Source: Mycoplasmatota bacterium
Lineage (GTDB): Bacteria; Bacillota_I; Bacilli_A; MAG-NZ
Direction of reading: 5' to 3'
NCBI GenBank assembly: GCA_018394315.1
Contig: CP074575.1
Span: 2,093,501-2,157,500 of the forward strand
Length of the DNA: 64,000 nt
Shown here: piece after piece, positions 17,409 through 25,415 of the stretch
Layout of the letters: every line of letters begins with the position of its first letter
Numbering within the stretch: the first letter of the stretch is position 1
The notes under the pieces: model-generated
The model's database searches: none
Seen by the model: only the letters and a program-made list of their open reading frames with translations
What the model was told of the DNA's origin: nothing
Made by a program: the position numbers and the translations under genes

Positions 17409-19089
17409 CTAACATAAGAAGCCCTTCATGAATACCCTCTGATAAAGTAGGATGAGCATATATAACTTTCCTTGCTTTATTTAGGTCTGTTTTTTCGTAT
17501 ATTAGATTAGAGATTGTCGCAATTAATTCAGTACCACTACCTCCAACAATTGCTCCTCCGACCAGACAATTTGAGTCTTTATCAGCAATCAGTTTTATGA
17601 ATCCTTCAGGTTTATTCATTGCTAATGCTTTACCACTTGCTATAAATGGAAATTTAACTATATTTACATTAATTCCTTGCTCATATGCCTCAGCTTCACT
17701 AATTCCAACAGTACCGACTTCAGGAGATGTAAATATTGCACTTGGAACAACGCTATAATCCATCTTGTGATCTAAACCACTAATATGCTCAGCAGCTACT
17801 ATTCCCTGGTGAGATGCAACGTGAGCAAGTTGAATAATATCTGTTAAATCGCCTATTGCATAAATTTTTTCATTCGAAGTTCGCATATATTCATTGACTT
17901 TTACACCTGTTCCGGTTTCATTCAAATCGACACCCAACATATTTAGATCAATCGAATCTAAATTCGCTTTTCTTCCAACTGCCATAAGAACTTTTTCGCT
18001 CGTAACCAAATATTTTTCTTCTTCAACTGCCATCTCAGTTACCAGTTGATTATTAATTGTTTTCTTTATACTTACAGCTTTCGCCCCATCATATATATTA
18101 ATTCCTTTTTCTATAGCAGATTTTCTTACTACTTCACTTACATCCGAGTCTAAACATGAAAGAACTCTTGGTATATATTCAATAACACTTACATCAGTCC
18201 CAAGAGCGTTATAAATAAACGCTATCTCCATACCAATGATACCACCGCCAATGATAGTTAAAGACTTTGGTATTTCTTTAAGTTCTAGAATCTCTTTACT
18301 AGTAAGTACATATTGAGTTCCTTCTATTGGAATAATCTTTGGAGATGCGCCCAAAGCTAATATCATATTATTAAATTTTAAGGTTATATCTATTTTGTTT
18401 GTTTTTATATTTAATGTTTCTTTATCCTCTGCAACTGCCTCACCTTTTAATACTCTAATGTTATGCTTATCCATTAAACCATTTATCCCAGTTACAAGTT
18501 GTTCAACTACTTCATCTTTCCTCTTGATCACACTTTCAAAATCAATAGAAAGACTGTCTACTTTAAAACCATACTGATTACTCTTTTTAATATTCTCAAG
18601 TACTGAAGTACTTTGAACTAAAGCTTTTGTAGGAATACACCCGTAATTCAAACAAGTTCCACCTATTTTATCTTTCTCAATTAAGACTGTATTAAGTCCA
18701 AGTTGTGCAGCTCTAATAGCTGCAACGTAACCTCCAGGTCCACCACCAACTACTACTACATCACAATAAATTTCTTCTGTAGATGGTGTGTTTAATCCAA
18801 ATGAATAGGCTTTTTTCTTTACGTTAGGTTTTGAAGGTGCTTTTTCAGGTTCCTCGCTATTAATTAATCCAATTACCTGGTTAATTTTGACTTTGTCTCC
18901 TTCTTCTATATCAAGTTCTAGTAATACACCTTCGTATGGTGATTTGAATTTTATTGTGCCCTTACCTGATTCTATAGTGAATAACTGATCACCGATTTTT
19001 ATTTCATCACCTATATGTACATTAATTTTACCTACTCTACCTTCTCTATCATGTCCAGATAATTTATCTATAGTTATTTTCGCTGCCAT
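17383..19089 (-). CDS. lpd: Dihydrolipoamide dehydrogenase with N-terminal lipoyl domain
   Basis: A 568-residue fusion. Residues 1-78 are a lipoyl/biotinyl domain with the modifiable Lys43 in IESGKGTIKF; then a Pro/Lys linker and a full E3 flavoprotein: FAD site VVVGGGPGGYVAA, redox disulfide Cys146/Cys151 in GGTCLNYGCIPTK, NAD site IGGGIIGMEIA and terminal HPTLSEGIHEGL. It reoxidises dihydrolipoyl groups using NAD. Such fusions usually sit in pyruvate or glycine-cleavage operons; here no E1, E2 or GcvP is adjacent, only LplA downstream and an AhpD-like gene upstream. Start supported by AAGGAG. Confidence 0.93.
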   Translation of the reverse strand: MAAKITIDKLSGHDREGRVGKINVHIGDEIKIGDQLFTIESGKGTIKFKSPYEGVLLELDIEEGDKVKINQVIGLINSEEPEKAPSKPNVKKKAYSFGLNTPSTEEIYCDVVVVGGGPGGYVAAIRAAQLGLNTVLIEKDKIGGTCLNYGCIPTKALVQSTSVLENIKKSNQYGFKVDSLSIDFESVIKRKDEVVEQLVTGINGLMDKHNIRVLKGEAVAEDKETLNIKTNKIDITLKFNNMILALGASPKIIPIEGTQYVLTSKEILELKEIPKSLTIIGGGIIGMEIAFIYNALGTDVSVIEYIPRVLSCLDSDVSEVVRKSAIEKGINIYDGAKAVSIKKTINNQLVTEMAVEEEKYLVTSEKVLMAVGRKANLDSIDLNMLGVDLNETGTGVKVNEYMRTSNEKIYAIGDLTDIIQLAHVASHQGIVAAEHISGLDHKMDYSVVPSAIFTSPEVGTVGISEAEAYEQGINVNIVKFPFIASGKALAMNKPEGFIKLIADKDSNCLVGGAIVGGSGTELIATISNLIYEKTDLNKARKVIYAHPTLSEGIHEGLLMLDERGIHFG

Positions 19090-19116
19090 TCTAATTCTCC
19101 TTCACTGTTATAAAAT

Positions 19117-19153
19117 AAAGTATCAAACTATTTCGGCAATAGTTTGATACTTT
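19117..19153 (-). terminator. 16-bp hairpin between the AhpD-like gene and lpd
   Basis: A 16-bp perfect stem (AAAGTATCAAACTATT and its complement) with a 5-nt loop lies 10 nt after the AhpD-like stop and ends just before the lpd ribosome site. There is no room for a promoter between hairpin and lpd, so lpd-lplA expression must come from read-through or from upstream processing. Confidence 0.8.
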
Positions 19154-19163
19154 TTAACCTCTA

Positions 19164-19514
19164 CTATTTAAAGTCAGCTTCAAACTCATCTAAACATTCT
19201 TTTAGTAAAGTTACTGTGTATGCCATTGCTGGTCCACCACCAAAGGCTACAGAAACCATTGCAGCTTCGATTATTTCTTCTCTTGTTGCTCCAGCTTCAA
19301 AAGCCTTATAGCTGTGATAAACAATACAGTATTCACATCTATTGTAACATCCGATAGCTACACTAAGTAGCTCTTTAGTTTTCAAATCAATTGCTTTTGG
19401 TTCGTATGTTGCACCAAGTAACTCCATGAACGCATTTACCTCATTAGGATTCGTTTCTCCTAAAGTTCCTAGTCCGCCTACAAAGGCATTCAACATTTCT
19501 CTAACATTGTGCAT
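19164..19514 (-). CDS. AhpD-like carboxymuconolactone decarboxylase family protein
   Basis: A 116-residue CMD-family protein with the AhpD redox motif: Glu48 in TKELLSVAIG and Cys60-x2-Cys63-x3-His67 in NRCEYCIVYHS. AhpD-type proteins are thiol reductants; in Mycobacterium AhpD takes electrons from lipoylated E2 and Lpd and passes them to peroxiredoxin. Here the gene lies directly upstream of a lipoyl-Lpd fusion and downstream of a MarR regulator. Start is the ATG at 19514, 7 nt after GGAGGA; the in-frame TTG at 19520 is too close to that site. Confidence 0.85.
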   Translation of the reverse strand: MHNVREMLNAFVGGLGTLGETNPNEVNAFMELLGATYEPKAIDLKTKELLSVAIGCYNRCEYCIVYHSYKAFEAGATREEIIEAAMVSVAFGGGPAMAYTVTLLKECLDEFEADFK

Positions 19515-19538
19515 AATCAATCCTCCAATTGTTATTAT

Positions 19539-19608
19539 TTGCTACAACAACTAACATTATACATAATCAAAATAATGTTACTTGCTATAACAATGTTTGC
19601 TTAAGCAA
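19539..19608 (-). promoter_or_regulatory. Cluster of TTGC...CAA palindromes upstream of the AhpD-like gene
   Basis: Three related sites occur in 70 bp: TTGCTACAACAA (19539-19550), TTGCTATAACAA (19582-19593) and the perfect palindrome TTGCTTAAGCAA (19597-19608). Between the first two, AACATTAT (19553-19560) and ATAATGTT (19572-19579) form an inverted repeat. The block sits where the promoter of the AhpD-like gene should be, and is the natural binding region for the adjacent MarR protein. Confidence 0.6.
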
Positions 19609-19745
19609 GTGTAGTATAACAAATTGGATATTAATAATCAACATATATTATAATATTTTTCTAAAAGAAAATAGTCATCTAAAAGATGACCTCATATTAG
19701 TATAAAATTACCATCTGATTCACTAAGATAAATAAACTATTTCGA

Positions 19746-20183
19746 TTAATAATCCTCATAACCTTGTACATTTATAAGCATCTGATCAAGAACTTTTTGA
19801 AAGACTTCAAATTCTTCGTCAGAAATCCCTTTTAATAACAATTTGCTAAACTTTAATCCAACTGGCATTAGTTTAGTTATTAAATTGGTTCCCTTTTCTG
19901 TTAAGTAGATGTAAATTATTCTTCGGTCAACTTCACTACGTTTTCTAACGAGTAAATCATCTCTTTCCATTCTTTGAACAAGTCGCATACTACTTGAGTC
20001 ATTAATATTCATCAACCGAGAAAGTTCTCTTTGAGATATTGTACCTTCAGTAAAAATAAAGTATAAAGCAACCCATTGAATTCTAGTAATATTATAACTT
20101 TCTAACCACTTTCCAAATACTTCTAAAACTTGTTTACTAGTTCCTTCTGTTATGTAACTCACACACTTATTTATATTAAAAAT
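19746..20183 (-). CDS. MarR-family regulator, possibly thiol-sensing, with probable AUU start
   Basis: A winged-helix MarR regulator. The first canonical start (GTG, 20162) has no ribosome site, whereas AAGGAGGGG lies 9 nt before an in-frame ATT at 20183. From there the protein is 145 residues and begins MFNINKCVSY, restoring the N-terminal helix and a cysteine (Cys7) where OhrR-type regulators carry their peroxide-sensing Cys. HTH region: TISQRELSRLMN; wing: RKRSEVDRRIIYIYLTEKG. It likely represses the AhpD-like gene. The family is certain; the start and sensing role are inferred. Confidence 0.8.
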   Translation of the reverse strand: MFNINKCVSYITEGTSKQVLEVFGKWLESYNITRIQWVALYFIFTEGTISQRELSRLMNINDSSSMRLVQRMERDDLLVRKRSEVDRRIIYIYLTEKGTNLITKLMPVGLKFSKLLLKGISDEEFEVFQKVLDQMLINVQGYEDY

Positions 20184-20255
20184 ATTAAAACCCCTCCTTA
20201 GGACTATTTTATAAAATCATGAGACAAGCATTAATTGAGTAGTTCTATAGATATA

Positions 20256-20376
20256 TTAAAAATGGAATGGTGATTAAATCACCAATCCGTTTATTTTCTT
20301 ATTTTATTATAGCATACGTTGTATCTATTTACGATATGATGCATCATTTTATACGTAACATTCAGTTTGTTGTCAG
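20256..20376 (-). ncRNA. Candidate ~85-nt small RNA or attenuated MarR leader
   Basis: Minus-strand promoter CTGACA (20376-20371), 17-nt spacer, TATAAA (20353-20348); about 60 nt downstream a strong hairpin (GGA-TGGTGATT and its complement, 20264-20288) is followed by ATTTTTAAT. Any transcript from this promoter would be a short RNA unless it reads through into the MarR gene. The hairpin may alternatively terminate the upstream nucleoside operon. Confidence 0.4.
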
Positions 20377-20411
20377 TCTTAATCTCCATAAGCGTATTTA
20401 AAATACTTAAA

Positions 20412-21038
20412 TTAATCCCAACTTTCAACCCAGTCCTTTATTTCCTTTTCAGTCATAGTTCTAGGTTTACCAATTTGAAGGGAGTGATGATAAATCTTTG
20501 CAGCATCCTCAATATACTCCGCTCTTATGTATGCCTTAGATAAATCTTCACCAACAGCTATTGCCCCATGGTTTTGCATTAATGAAGCAGGTGAATTTCT
20601 TAAAACTTTACATACAGAAATTCCTAATTCTCTTGAACCAGGTGAAGCATACTTTGATACTTTTAAATCTCCACCTAAGAATGGAACCATTTCAATTAAG
20701 ATTGTAGGGATTTCTTTATTTACTACTGCAAATGATGTTGCATAAGGAGAATGGGTATGTACTACTGCATTTACAGTATCTAGCTGATGAAAAATTTCTA
20801 GATGCATTTTCCATTCACTTGAAGGTTTATGATCTCCCTCTAGTTTGATTCCATCTTGATCAACTATAACAATATCTTTTACGGTCATTGTTTCATATCT
20901 TACTGAACTTGGTGTTATTGCCATCACTTTGTTTTCTCTATCAAAAACACTCAAGTTACCACTAGTACCAGCAAATAATTTTCCTGCAAATGCATCTTTT
21001 GAATACTTTAGCACTTCTTCTTTTAATTTTGTGTACAT
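20412..21038 (-). CDS. Class II aldolase, likely 5-deoxyribulose-1-phosphate aldolase (DrdA-like)
   Basis: A 208-residue zinc aldolase of the L-fuculose-phosphate aldolase / ribulose-phosphate epimerase fold. Ligands align with the fuculose aldolase set: Glu75 in SSEWKMHLE, His94 and His96 in VHTHSPYA, and His157 in MQNHGAIA. In this operon it follows an MtnA-like isomerase, as in DHAP shunts, where the substrate is 5-deoxyribulose-1-phosphate or methylthioribulose-1-phosphate. The products would be DHAP plus acetaldehyde or methylthioacetaldehyde. Last gene of the operon, 8 bp after the dehydrogenase. The family is firm; substrate inferred from context. Confidence 0.82.
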   Translation of the reverse strand: MYTKLKEEVLKYSKDAFAGKLFAGTSGNLSVFDRENKVMAITPSSVRYETMTVKDIVIVDQDGIKLEGDHKPSSEWKMHLEIFHQLDTVNAVVHTHSPYATSFAVVNKEIPTILIEMVPFLGGDLKVSKYASPGSRELGISVCKVLRNSPASLMQNHGAIAVGEDLSKAYIRAEYIEDAAKIYHHSLQIGKPRTMTEKEIKDWVESWD

Positions 21039-21046
21039 AATTCCTC

Positions 21047-22213
21047 CTAAAGAGCTACTTTCAAAATATTGATTATATCACTCTCATATAACTCCTTGAA
21101 GCCACCGATAACTGGATTAGGTCTATCATGAACACATTTTTTTGCTAATGAATCTATCACTTTTTCAGGAACGTCTATCTCACTTAATCTGGTAGGTAAA
21201 CCAATCTCTTTATACCACTCTTCTAATTTGTTAATCCCCATTAGTACAATTTCTTCATCACTCATGCTAGGATCAATACTAAAGATTTGAGTGAACAGTT
21301 GAGTAAACTTTTTGATATTATCTTTATTTACATATCTCATCCAAGCTAAAAATACTATAGATAAACCAGCACCATGTGCTACATCATTATATCCACTTAA
21401 TTCATGTTCAATTGCATGAGAAGACCAATCCTCTATTCTTCCTACACCTAAAGATCCATTATGCGCATACGTTCCAGCTAGCATAATCTCTGCTCTTAGG
21501 TCATAGTCCTGAGTATCTTTAAGTAATTTCGGACCTAACTCAATAACGCTTTTTATAGCTCCCATTAAAAGATAATCCGTAAAAACAACATTCTTTTCAT
21601 TAGTAAAATATCTTTCGAACATATGTGCTAACATGTCCGATAAACCACATGATGTCTGATAATCAGGTAAACTAAAAGTATTTACTGGATTCATAATTGC
21701 AAACTTAGGAAATATGTATCCACTACCAAATGATCTTTTCAACATACCATCTTCCTTAGTTAAAACTGACCATGGAGAAGCCTCACTTCCAGCTGCAGGA
21801 ATAGTCAAAACAACTCCTACTGGTAATGCATCGGTTACAACTTTACCTTGGTAGAAATCCCATACATTATGTTCTACTAAAGCACCAGCTGCAATTGCTT
21901 TCGCGCTATCTATAACACTCCCTCCACCAACAGCTAAGATAAACTTCACATTTTGTTCTTTGCAAATTCTAATACCTTCTTCTACCATTGATAATACAGG
22001 ATTTGGTTTAACTCCACCTAATTCTATAACTTCAATATTTGCTTCACTAAGCAATTTCATAATTTTATCGTATAGCCCAGTTCTTTTGATTGAGCCACCA
22101 CCATAATGTAATAGTACTCTTTTCGAATATTTAAGTATTTCTTCTGGTAATCTTACCTCACTATCTTTACCAAAGATTAACCTTGTTGGATTAAAATAAC
22201 TAAAGTTTTGCAT
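21047..22213 (-). CDS. Iron-containing alcohol dehydrogenase (BdhA/YqhD type)
   Basis: A 388-residue group III dehydrogenase of the butanol dehydrogenase/YqhD subgroup. NAD(P)-binding AVGGGSVIDSAKAI lies near residue 95; metal ligands are in GLSDMLAHMFERYF (Asp, His), SSHAIEHELSGYNDVAHGAG (His, His). YqhD-type enzymes reduce a range of short aldehydes. Between the isomerase and aldolase genes, it is well placed to reduce the aldehyde released by the aldolase. Ribosome site GGAGG. It differs clearly from the other Fe-ADH at 15.2 kb. Confidence 0.9.
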   Translation of the reverse strand: MQNFSYFNPTRLIFGKDSEVRLPEEILKYSKRVLLHYGGGSIKRTGLYDKIMKLLSEANIEVIELGGVKPNPVLSMVEEGIRICKEQNVKFILAVGGGSVIDSAKAIAAGALVEHNVWDFYQGKVVTDALPVGVVLTIPAAGSEASPWSVLTKEDGMLKRSFGSGYIFPKFAIMNPVNTFSLPDYQTSCGLSDMLAHMFERYFTNEKNVVFTDYLLMGAIKSVIELGPKLLKDTQDYDLRAEIMLAGTYAHNGSLGVGRIEDWSSHAIEHELSGYNDVAHGAGLSIVFLAWMRYVNKDNIKKFTQLFTQIFSIDPSMSDEEIVLMGINKLEEWYKEIGLPTRLSEIDVPEKVIDSLAKKCVHDRPNPVIGGFKELYESDIINILKVAL

Positions 22214-22224
22214 ATTTACCTCCT

Positions 22225-23280
22225 TTAAGCTAGAACGCTTTCTCCTGTTAGTTTAAAATATCTTTCTAAATCATATGGAGAGAAAATACCTTGGTCTGTA
22301 ACCACACCTGATACTAAATGCGGTGGAGTAATGTCAAATGAAGGATAATATCCTTTTACTCCCTCCATAGCTGTTCTTACTCCCATAGCTTGCAATACAT
22401 AATTTGGATCTCTATACTCAATATTTACCGTATCTACAGTAGGATGCCCATAGTCTGGTCCTCCAGTTACAAAGTAAGGGATTCCAAAATGCTTAGCTAT
22501 GATCGAATATTGGAACGTACCAATTTTATTACATACGTGTCCGTCTGTGCAGATTGCATCTGCCGCAGAAGTGTATAAATCAATTTTTTCCTGTTGCATT
22601 ACGAATGCAACCATATTATCAGTAATTAAAGTTGTTTCAAATCCCATTTCATAAATAACACTAGCTGTTAGTTTTGCACCTTGAAAATATGGTCTTGTTT
22701 CAGGTACAAAAAACTTTATATCTAAATCTCTTTTTTTTGCTACTTTACACATCATACCTACAATAGTTTCACCAAAGCACTGTGTCATTACTTTACCTTT
22801 TTTAGGGAACATATCTACTAGATACTCAGCTGCTTTCTCCATCTTCTTATATCTTTTATTATTTATTTCAACTGTGTCATCAACAATTGCCTGTGATGGA
22901 TCTTTACCAGCATTAATAGCATCCTTTGCAACATCCAATGCTCTACCACATAAGATTTTCATTCTGTTCACTGTAGTTGGTCTAGCATGTGCAATTGTAT
23001 CCGCTGCCTTAGTTATATAATCTATTTGCTCTTCTTTTGGCATGTCTTTAGATTCATAAGCTGCTAGTGCAACACCCATTTTAGCAGCAGTATAAGGTCC
23101 AGCACTTTGAGTTACCATATCTGTAATTGCTTGCCTAACCTCTATATGATGTTTACAAGTAACAAAAGAAACTTCGGTTGGATAAATTCTTCTATCTAAT
23201 ATCCTTACTTCACCATTTTCATACCATGCTATATTTTCATATTTAAGTAAAAACGCTAATCCTTGATCTGCTCTTTCCAT
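22225..23280 (-). CDS. MtnA-like aldose-1-phosphate isomerase (eIF2B-alpha fold)
   Basis: A 351-residue member of the S-methyl-5-thioribose-1-phosphate isomerase family. Catalytic residues align with MtnA: Cys168 in VMTQCFGE and Asp241 in SAADAICTDGHVCNKIGT; the RPTTVNRM and YFVTGGPDYG segments are also conserved. It should convert 5-deoxyribose-1-phosphate or methylthioribose-1-phosphate to the ketose. The start is the ATG at 23280 (GAGGT 6 nt upstream), giving an abutting junction with the deaminase gene; an ATG 12 nt earlier would overlap it. Confidence 0.88.
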   Translation of the reverse strand: MERADQGLAFLLKYENIAWYENGEVRILDRRIYPTEVSFVTCKHHIEVRQAITDMVTQSAGPYTAAKMGVALAAYESKDMPKEEQIDYITKAADTIAHARPTTVNRMKILCGRALDVAKDAINAGKDPSQAIVDDTVEINNKRYKKMEKAAEYLVDMFPKKGKVMTQCFGETIVGMMCKVAKKRDLDIKFFVPETRPYFQGAKLTASVIYEMGFETTLITDNMVAFVMQQEKIDLYTSAADAICTDGHVCNKIGTFQYSIIAKHFGIPYFVTGGPDYGHPTVDTVNIEYRDPNYVLQAMGVRTAMEGVKGYYPSFDITPPHLVSGVVTDQGIFSPYDLERYFKLTGESVLA

Positions 23281-23281
23281 A

Positions 23282-24577
23282 CTATACCTCATATAATCTT
23301 TCTATAATTTTCTCGATTTCACTATAAGTACTATCCACATCTATTGTGAGATAATTACCATCCTCATAAATAATCTCTCCATCAACCATAGTCATACAGA
23401 CATCAGAACCTTGTGCTGAATAAACGATTGCCTCTAAATGATTTAGATTTGGGATTAAATGTGGTTTTTTAAAATCTAATGCTATTATGTCTGCTTTGTA
23501 ACCGACTACAATCAAGCCAGAATTTAATCTACCTTGCATTTTGGCTCCGTTAACTGTTGCCATTTTTATAATATCTTTAGCAGATAATACTGTAGGATCG
23601 TTTTGTTTTCCTTTATGTATTAATGCAGCAATATGCATCTCTTCAAACATGTTTAAGTTATTATTAGATGCAGTTCCATCAGTTCCTAGTGTTACGTTAA
23701 TACCCATATCTATCATTTTAGGAACTCTAGCAAATCCACTACCTAACTTCATATTACTAGTAGGGTTATGAACTACAGTTACATCATTTTCTTTAATGAT
23801 CTCTAAATCCTCATCTTCAAGCCAAACTCCATGTGCAAATTGACAAGATGTTTTAAGCGTACCTAAATCCCTAAACCATTTTGTAGGAGTTTTACCACGT
23901 CTATCCTTACATTCATCATGCTCTTTTTTTGTCTCAGAGACATGTACATGAACATTTGCATTTCTTTTCTTCGCTTCTAAAGAATATGCTCTTACAATTT
24001 TTTCAGTTGATGTATACTCAGCGTGAATACTGAAATCAACTCTTATTCTTCCGTTATGAGCTAAATTATAATTATCATATAGTTCAATAGACTCCTTGAA
24101 TCTTTCATTAGACTCAGGTTCTTCTTCTGGGTCAAATGATAAGACAGGTCTTGGGATATTTGCTTTCATTTTAGCTTTAGTAATTTCTTCAATCTGAGTA
24201 ACAGGTTCGAAATACATATCAGAAAAAGAAACTGTACCTGTAGATATCATTTCCATCATTGCTAACCTAGTACCAATTCTAATATCGTTTTGAGTTAGTT
24301 TTTCTTCTACTGGCATAACATTATCAAAAAGCCACTCGTGTAAAGGGAGTCCCCCACCAACATGTCTAAGTAAAACCATAGGTGAATGCGTATGACTATT
24401 CACTAAACCAGGCATTAGAACTTTGTTATTCATGTCTTTTACAATGTCGTACTTTTCATTAGGCTCCTCACCTGATATATATATAATCTGATCATTCTCA
24501 ACTCCCAAGAATCCATTCTTAAGTACATCAAAGTTACTTCCAACTAGAATATCAGCATTTTTAAATAAGATCTTCAT
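23282..24577 (-). CDS. Amidohydrolase, MTA/SAH/5'-deoxyadenosine deaminase type
   Basis: A 431-residue metal-dependent deaminase of the MtaD/DadD/SsnA group. Metal and catalytic residues: His62/His64 in VNSHTHSP, His212 and Glu215 in HVHVSETKKEH, His270 in VVHNPTSNMKLGSG and Asp300 in TLGTDGTASNN. It converts the adenine base of nucleosides to hypoxanthine, releasing ammonia. It is followed one base later by the isomerase gene and preceded by a nucleoside phosphorylase that prefers 6-oxopurines, so deamination is probably the first step. Confidence 0.88.
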   Translation of the reverse strand: MKILFKNADILVGSNFDVLKNGFLGVENDQIIYISGEEPNEKYDIVKDMNNKVLMPGLVNSHTHSPMVLLRHVGGGLPLHEWLFDNVMPVEEKLTQNDIRIGTRLAMMEMISTGTVSFSDMYFEPVTQIEEITKAKMKANIPRPVLSFDPEEEPESNERFKESIELYDNYNLAHNGRIRVDFSIHAEYTSTEKIVRAYSLEAKKRNANVHVHVSETKKEHDECKDRRGKTPTKWFRDLGTLKTSCQFAHGVWLEDEDLEIIKENDVTVVHNPTSNMKLGSGFARVPKMIDMGINVTLGTDGTASNNNLNMFEEMHIAALIHKGKQNDPTVLSAKDIIKMATVNGAKMQGRLNSGLIVVGYKADIIALDFKKPHLIPNLNHLEAIVYSAQGSDVCMTMVDGEIIYEDGNYLTIDVDSTYSEIEKIIERLYEV

Positions 24578-24578
24578 A

Positions 24579-25400
24579 CTAAATTTCCTTTACTATGTTT
24601 CTTACCAATTTCTTAAGTTCAGCTGAAGCAATTTGGCCCATCTCTCTTACTTCCTCAGTTGTGATTGGTTGGTCTAATATACCCGCTGCAACATTAGTAA
24701 TTAAAGACATCGCAAGTAAGTCCATCCCGCAATGAGCAGCAGTTAATGATTCTGTAACAGTTGACATTCCAACTGCATCTCCACCTAATATTCTAATAGC
24801 GTTTATTTCTGCAGGAGTCTCGAACTGAGGTCCTGTCCAGTAAAAATAATTACCTTCATGTATTTTTAATTTAGTATCCTTAGCGCATTTCTTAGCTAAC
24901 TCTCTAAGTTTTGGTGTATACATTTGAGTTACATCGAAAAACCTAGGTCCAAATTCTTCTACGTTGTGACCTCTAAGTGGACTAGCACCCATAAATTTAA
25001 GATGATCCTTAATTATCATTACGTCACCAGGTCTATAAGACATATTAACTCCGCCAGCAGCATTCGTAAGAATTGTTGTACCTACGCCTAGTAACTTAAA
25101 CAATCGAATAGGTATAACTAATTGTTCAAATGTATATCCCTCGTAATAGTGGAATCTACCATTCATACAAGCTACTTTCTTACCATTTAAAGTACCTAAG
25201 ATAAGTGTTCCAGCCATCGCTTTTACTGTAGACTTTAGAAAATTAGGAATAGATTCAAAATCAATTACTACTTGATCTTCTATTTCATCAGCAACACTTC
25301 CACAAGCTGATCCTAAGATCAATCCAATCTCAGGTTTAAAATCAATCTTGTCTAATACATAATCTGCACTTTTCTTGAAAAACTCATAATCATAATTCAT
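24579..25400 (-). CDS. Purine nucleoside phosphorylase (PunA type)
   Basis: A 273-residue trimeric-type PNP that splits nucleosides with phosphate into base and pentose-1-phosphate. Phosphate-site Arg82/His84 lie in GRFHYYEGY; Glu194 lies in TGPQFETPAEI; Asn236 lies in MSLITNVAAG. An Asn at this position marks 6-oxopurine nucleosides, whereas methylthioadenosine phosphorylases carry Asp. This fits action after a deaminase, on inosine-like 5'-deoxy nucleosides. The start is the ATG at 25400; the GTG at 25409 overlaps the ribosome site. Confidence 0.9.
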   Translation of the reverse strand: MNYDYEFFKKSADYVLDKIDFKPEIGLILGSACGSVADEIEDQVVIDFESIPNFLKSTVKAMAGTLILGTLNGKKVACMNGRFHYYEGYTFEQLVIPIRLFKLLGVGTTILTNAAGGVNMSYRPGDVMIIKDHLKFMGASPLRGHNVEEFGPRFFDVTQMYTPKLRELAKKCAKDTKLKIHEGNYFYWTGPQFETPAEINAIRILGGDAVGMSTVTESLTAAHCGMDLLAMSLITNVAAGILDQPITTEEVREMGQIASAELKKLVRNIVKEI

Positions 25401-25415
25401 TCTTTTCACCCTTTC

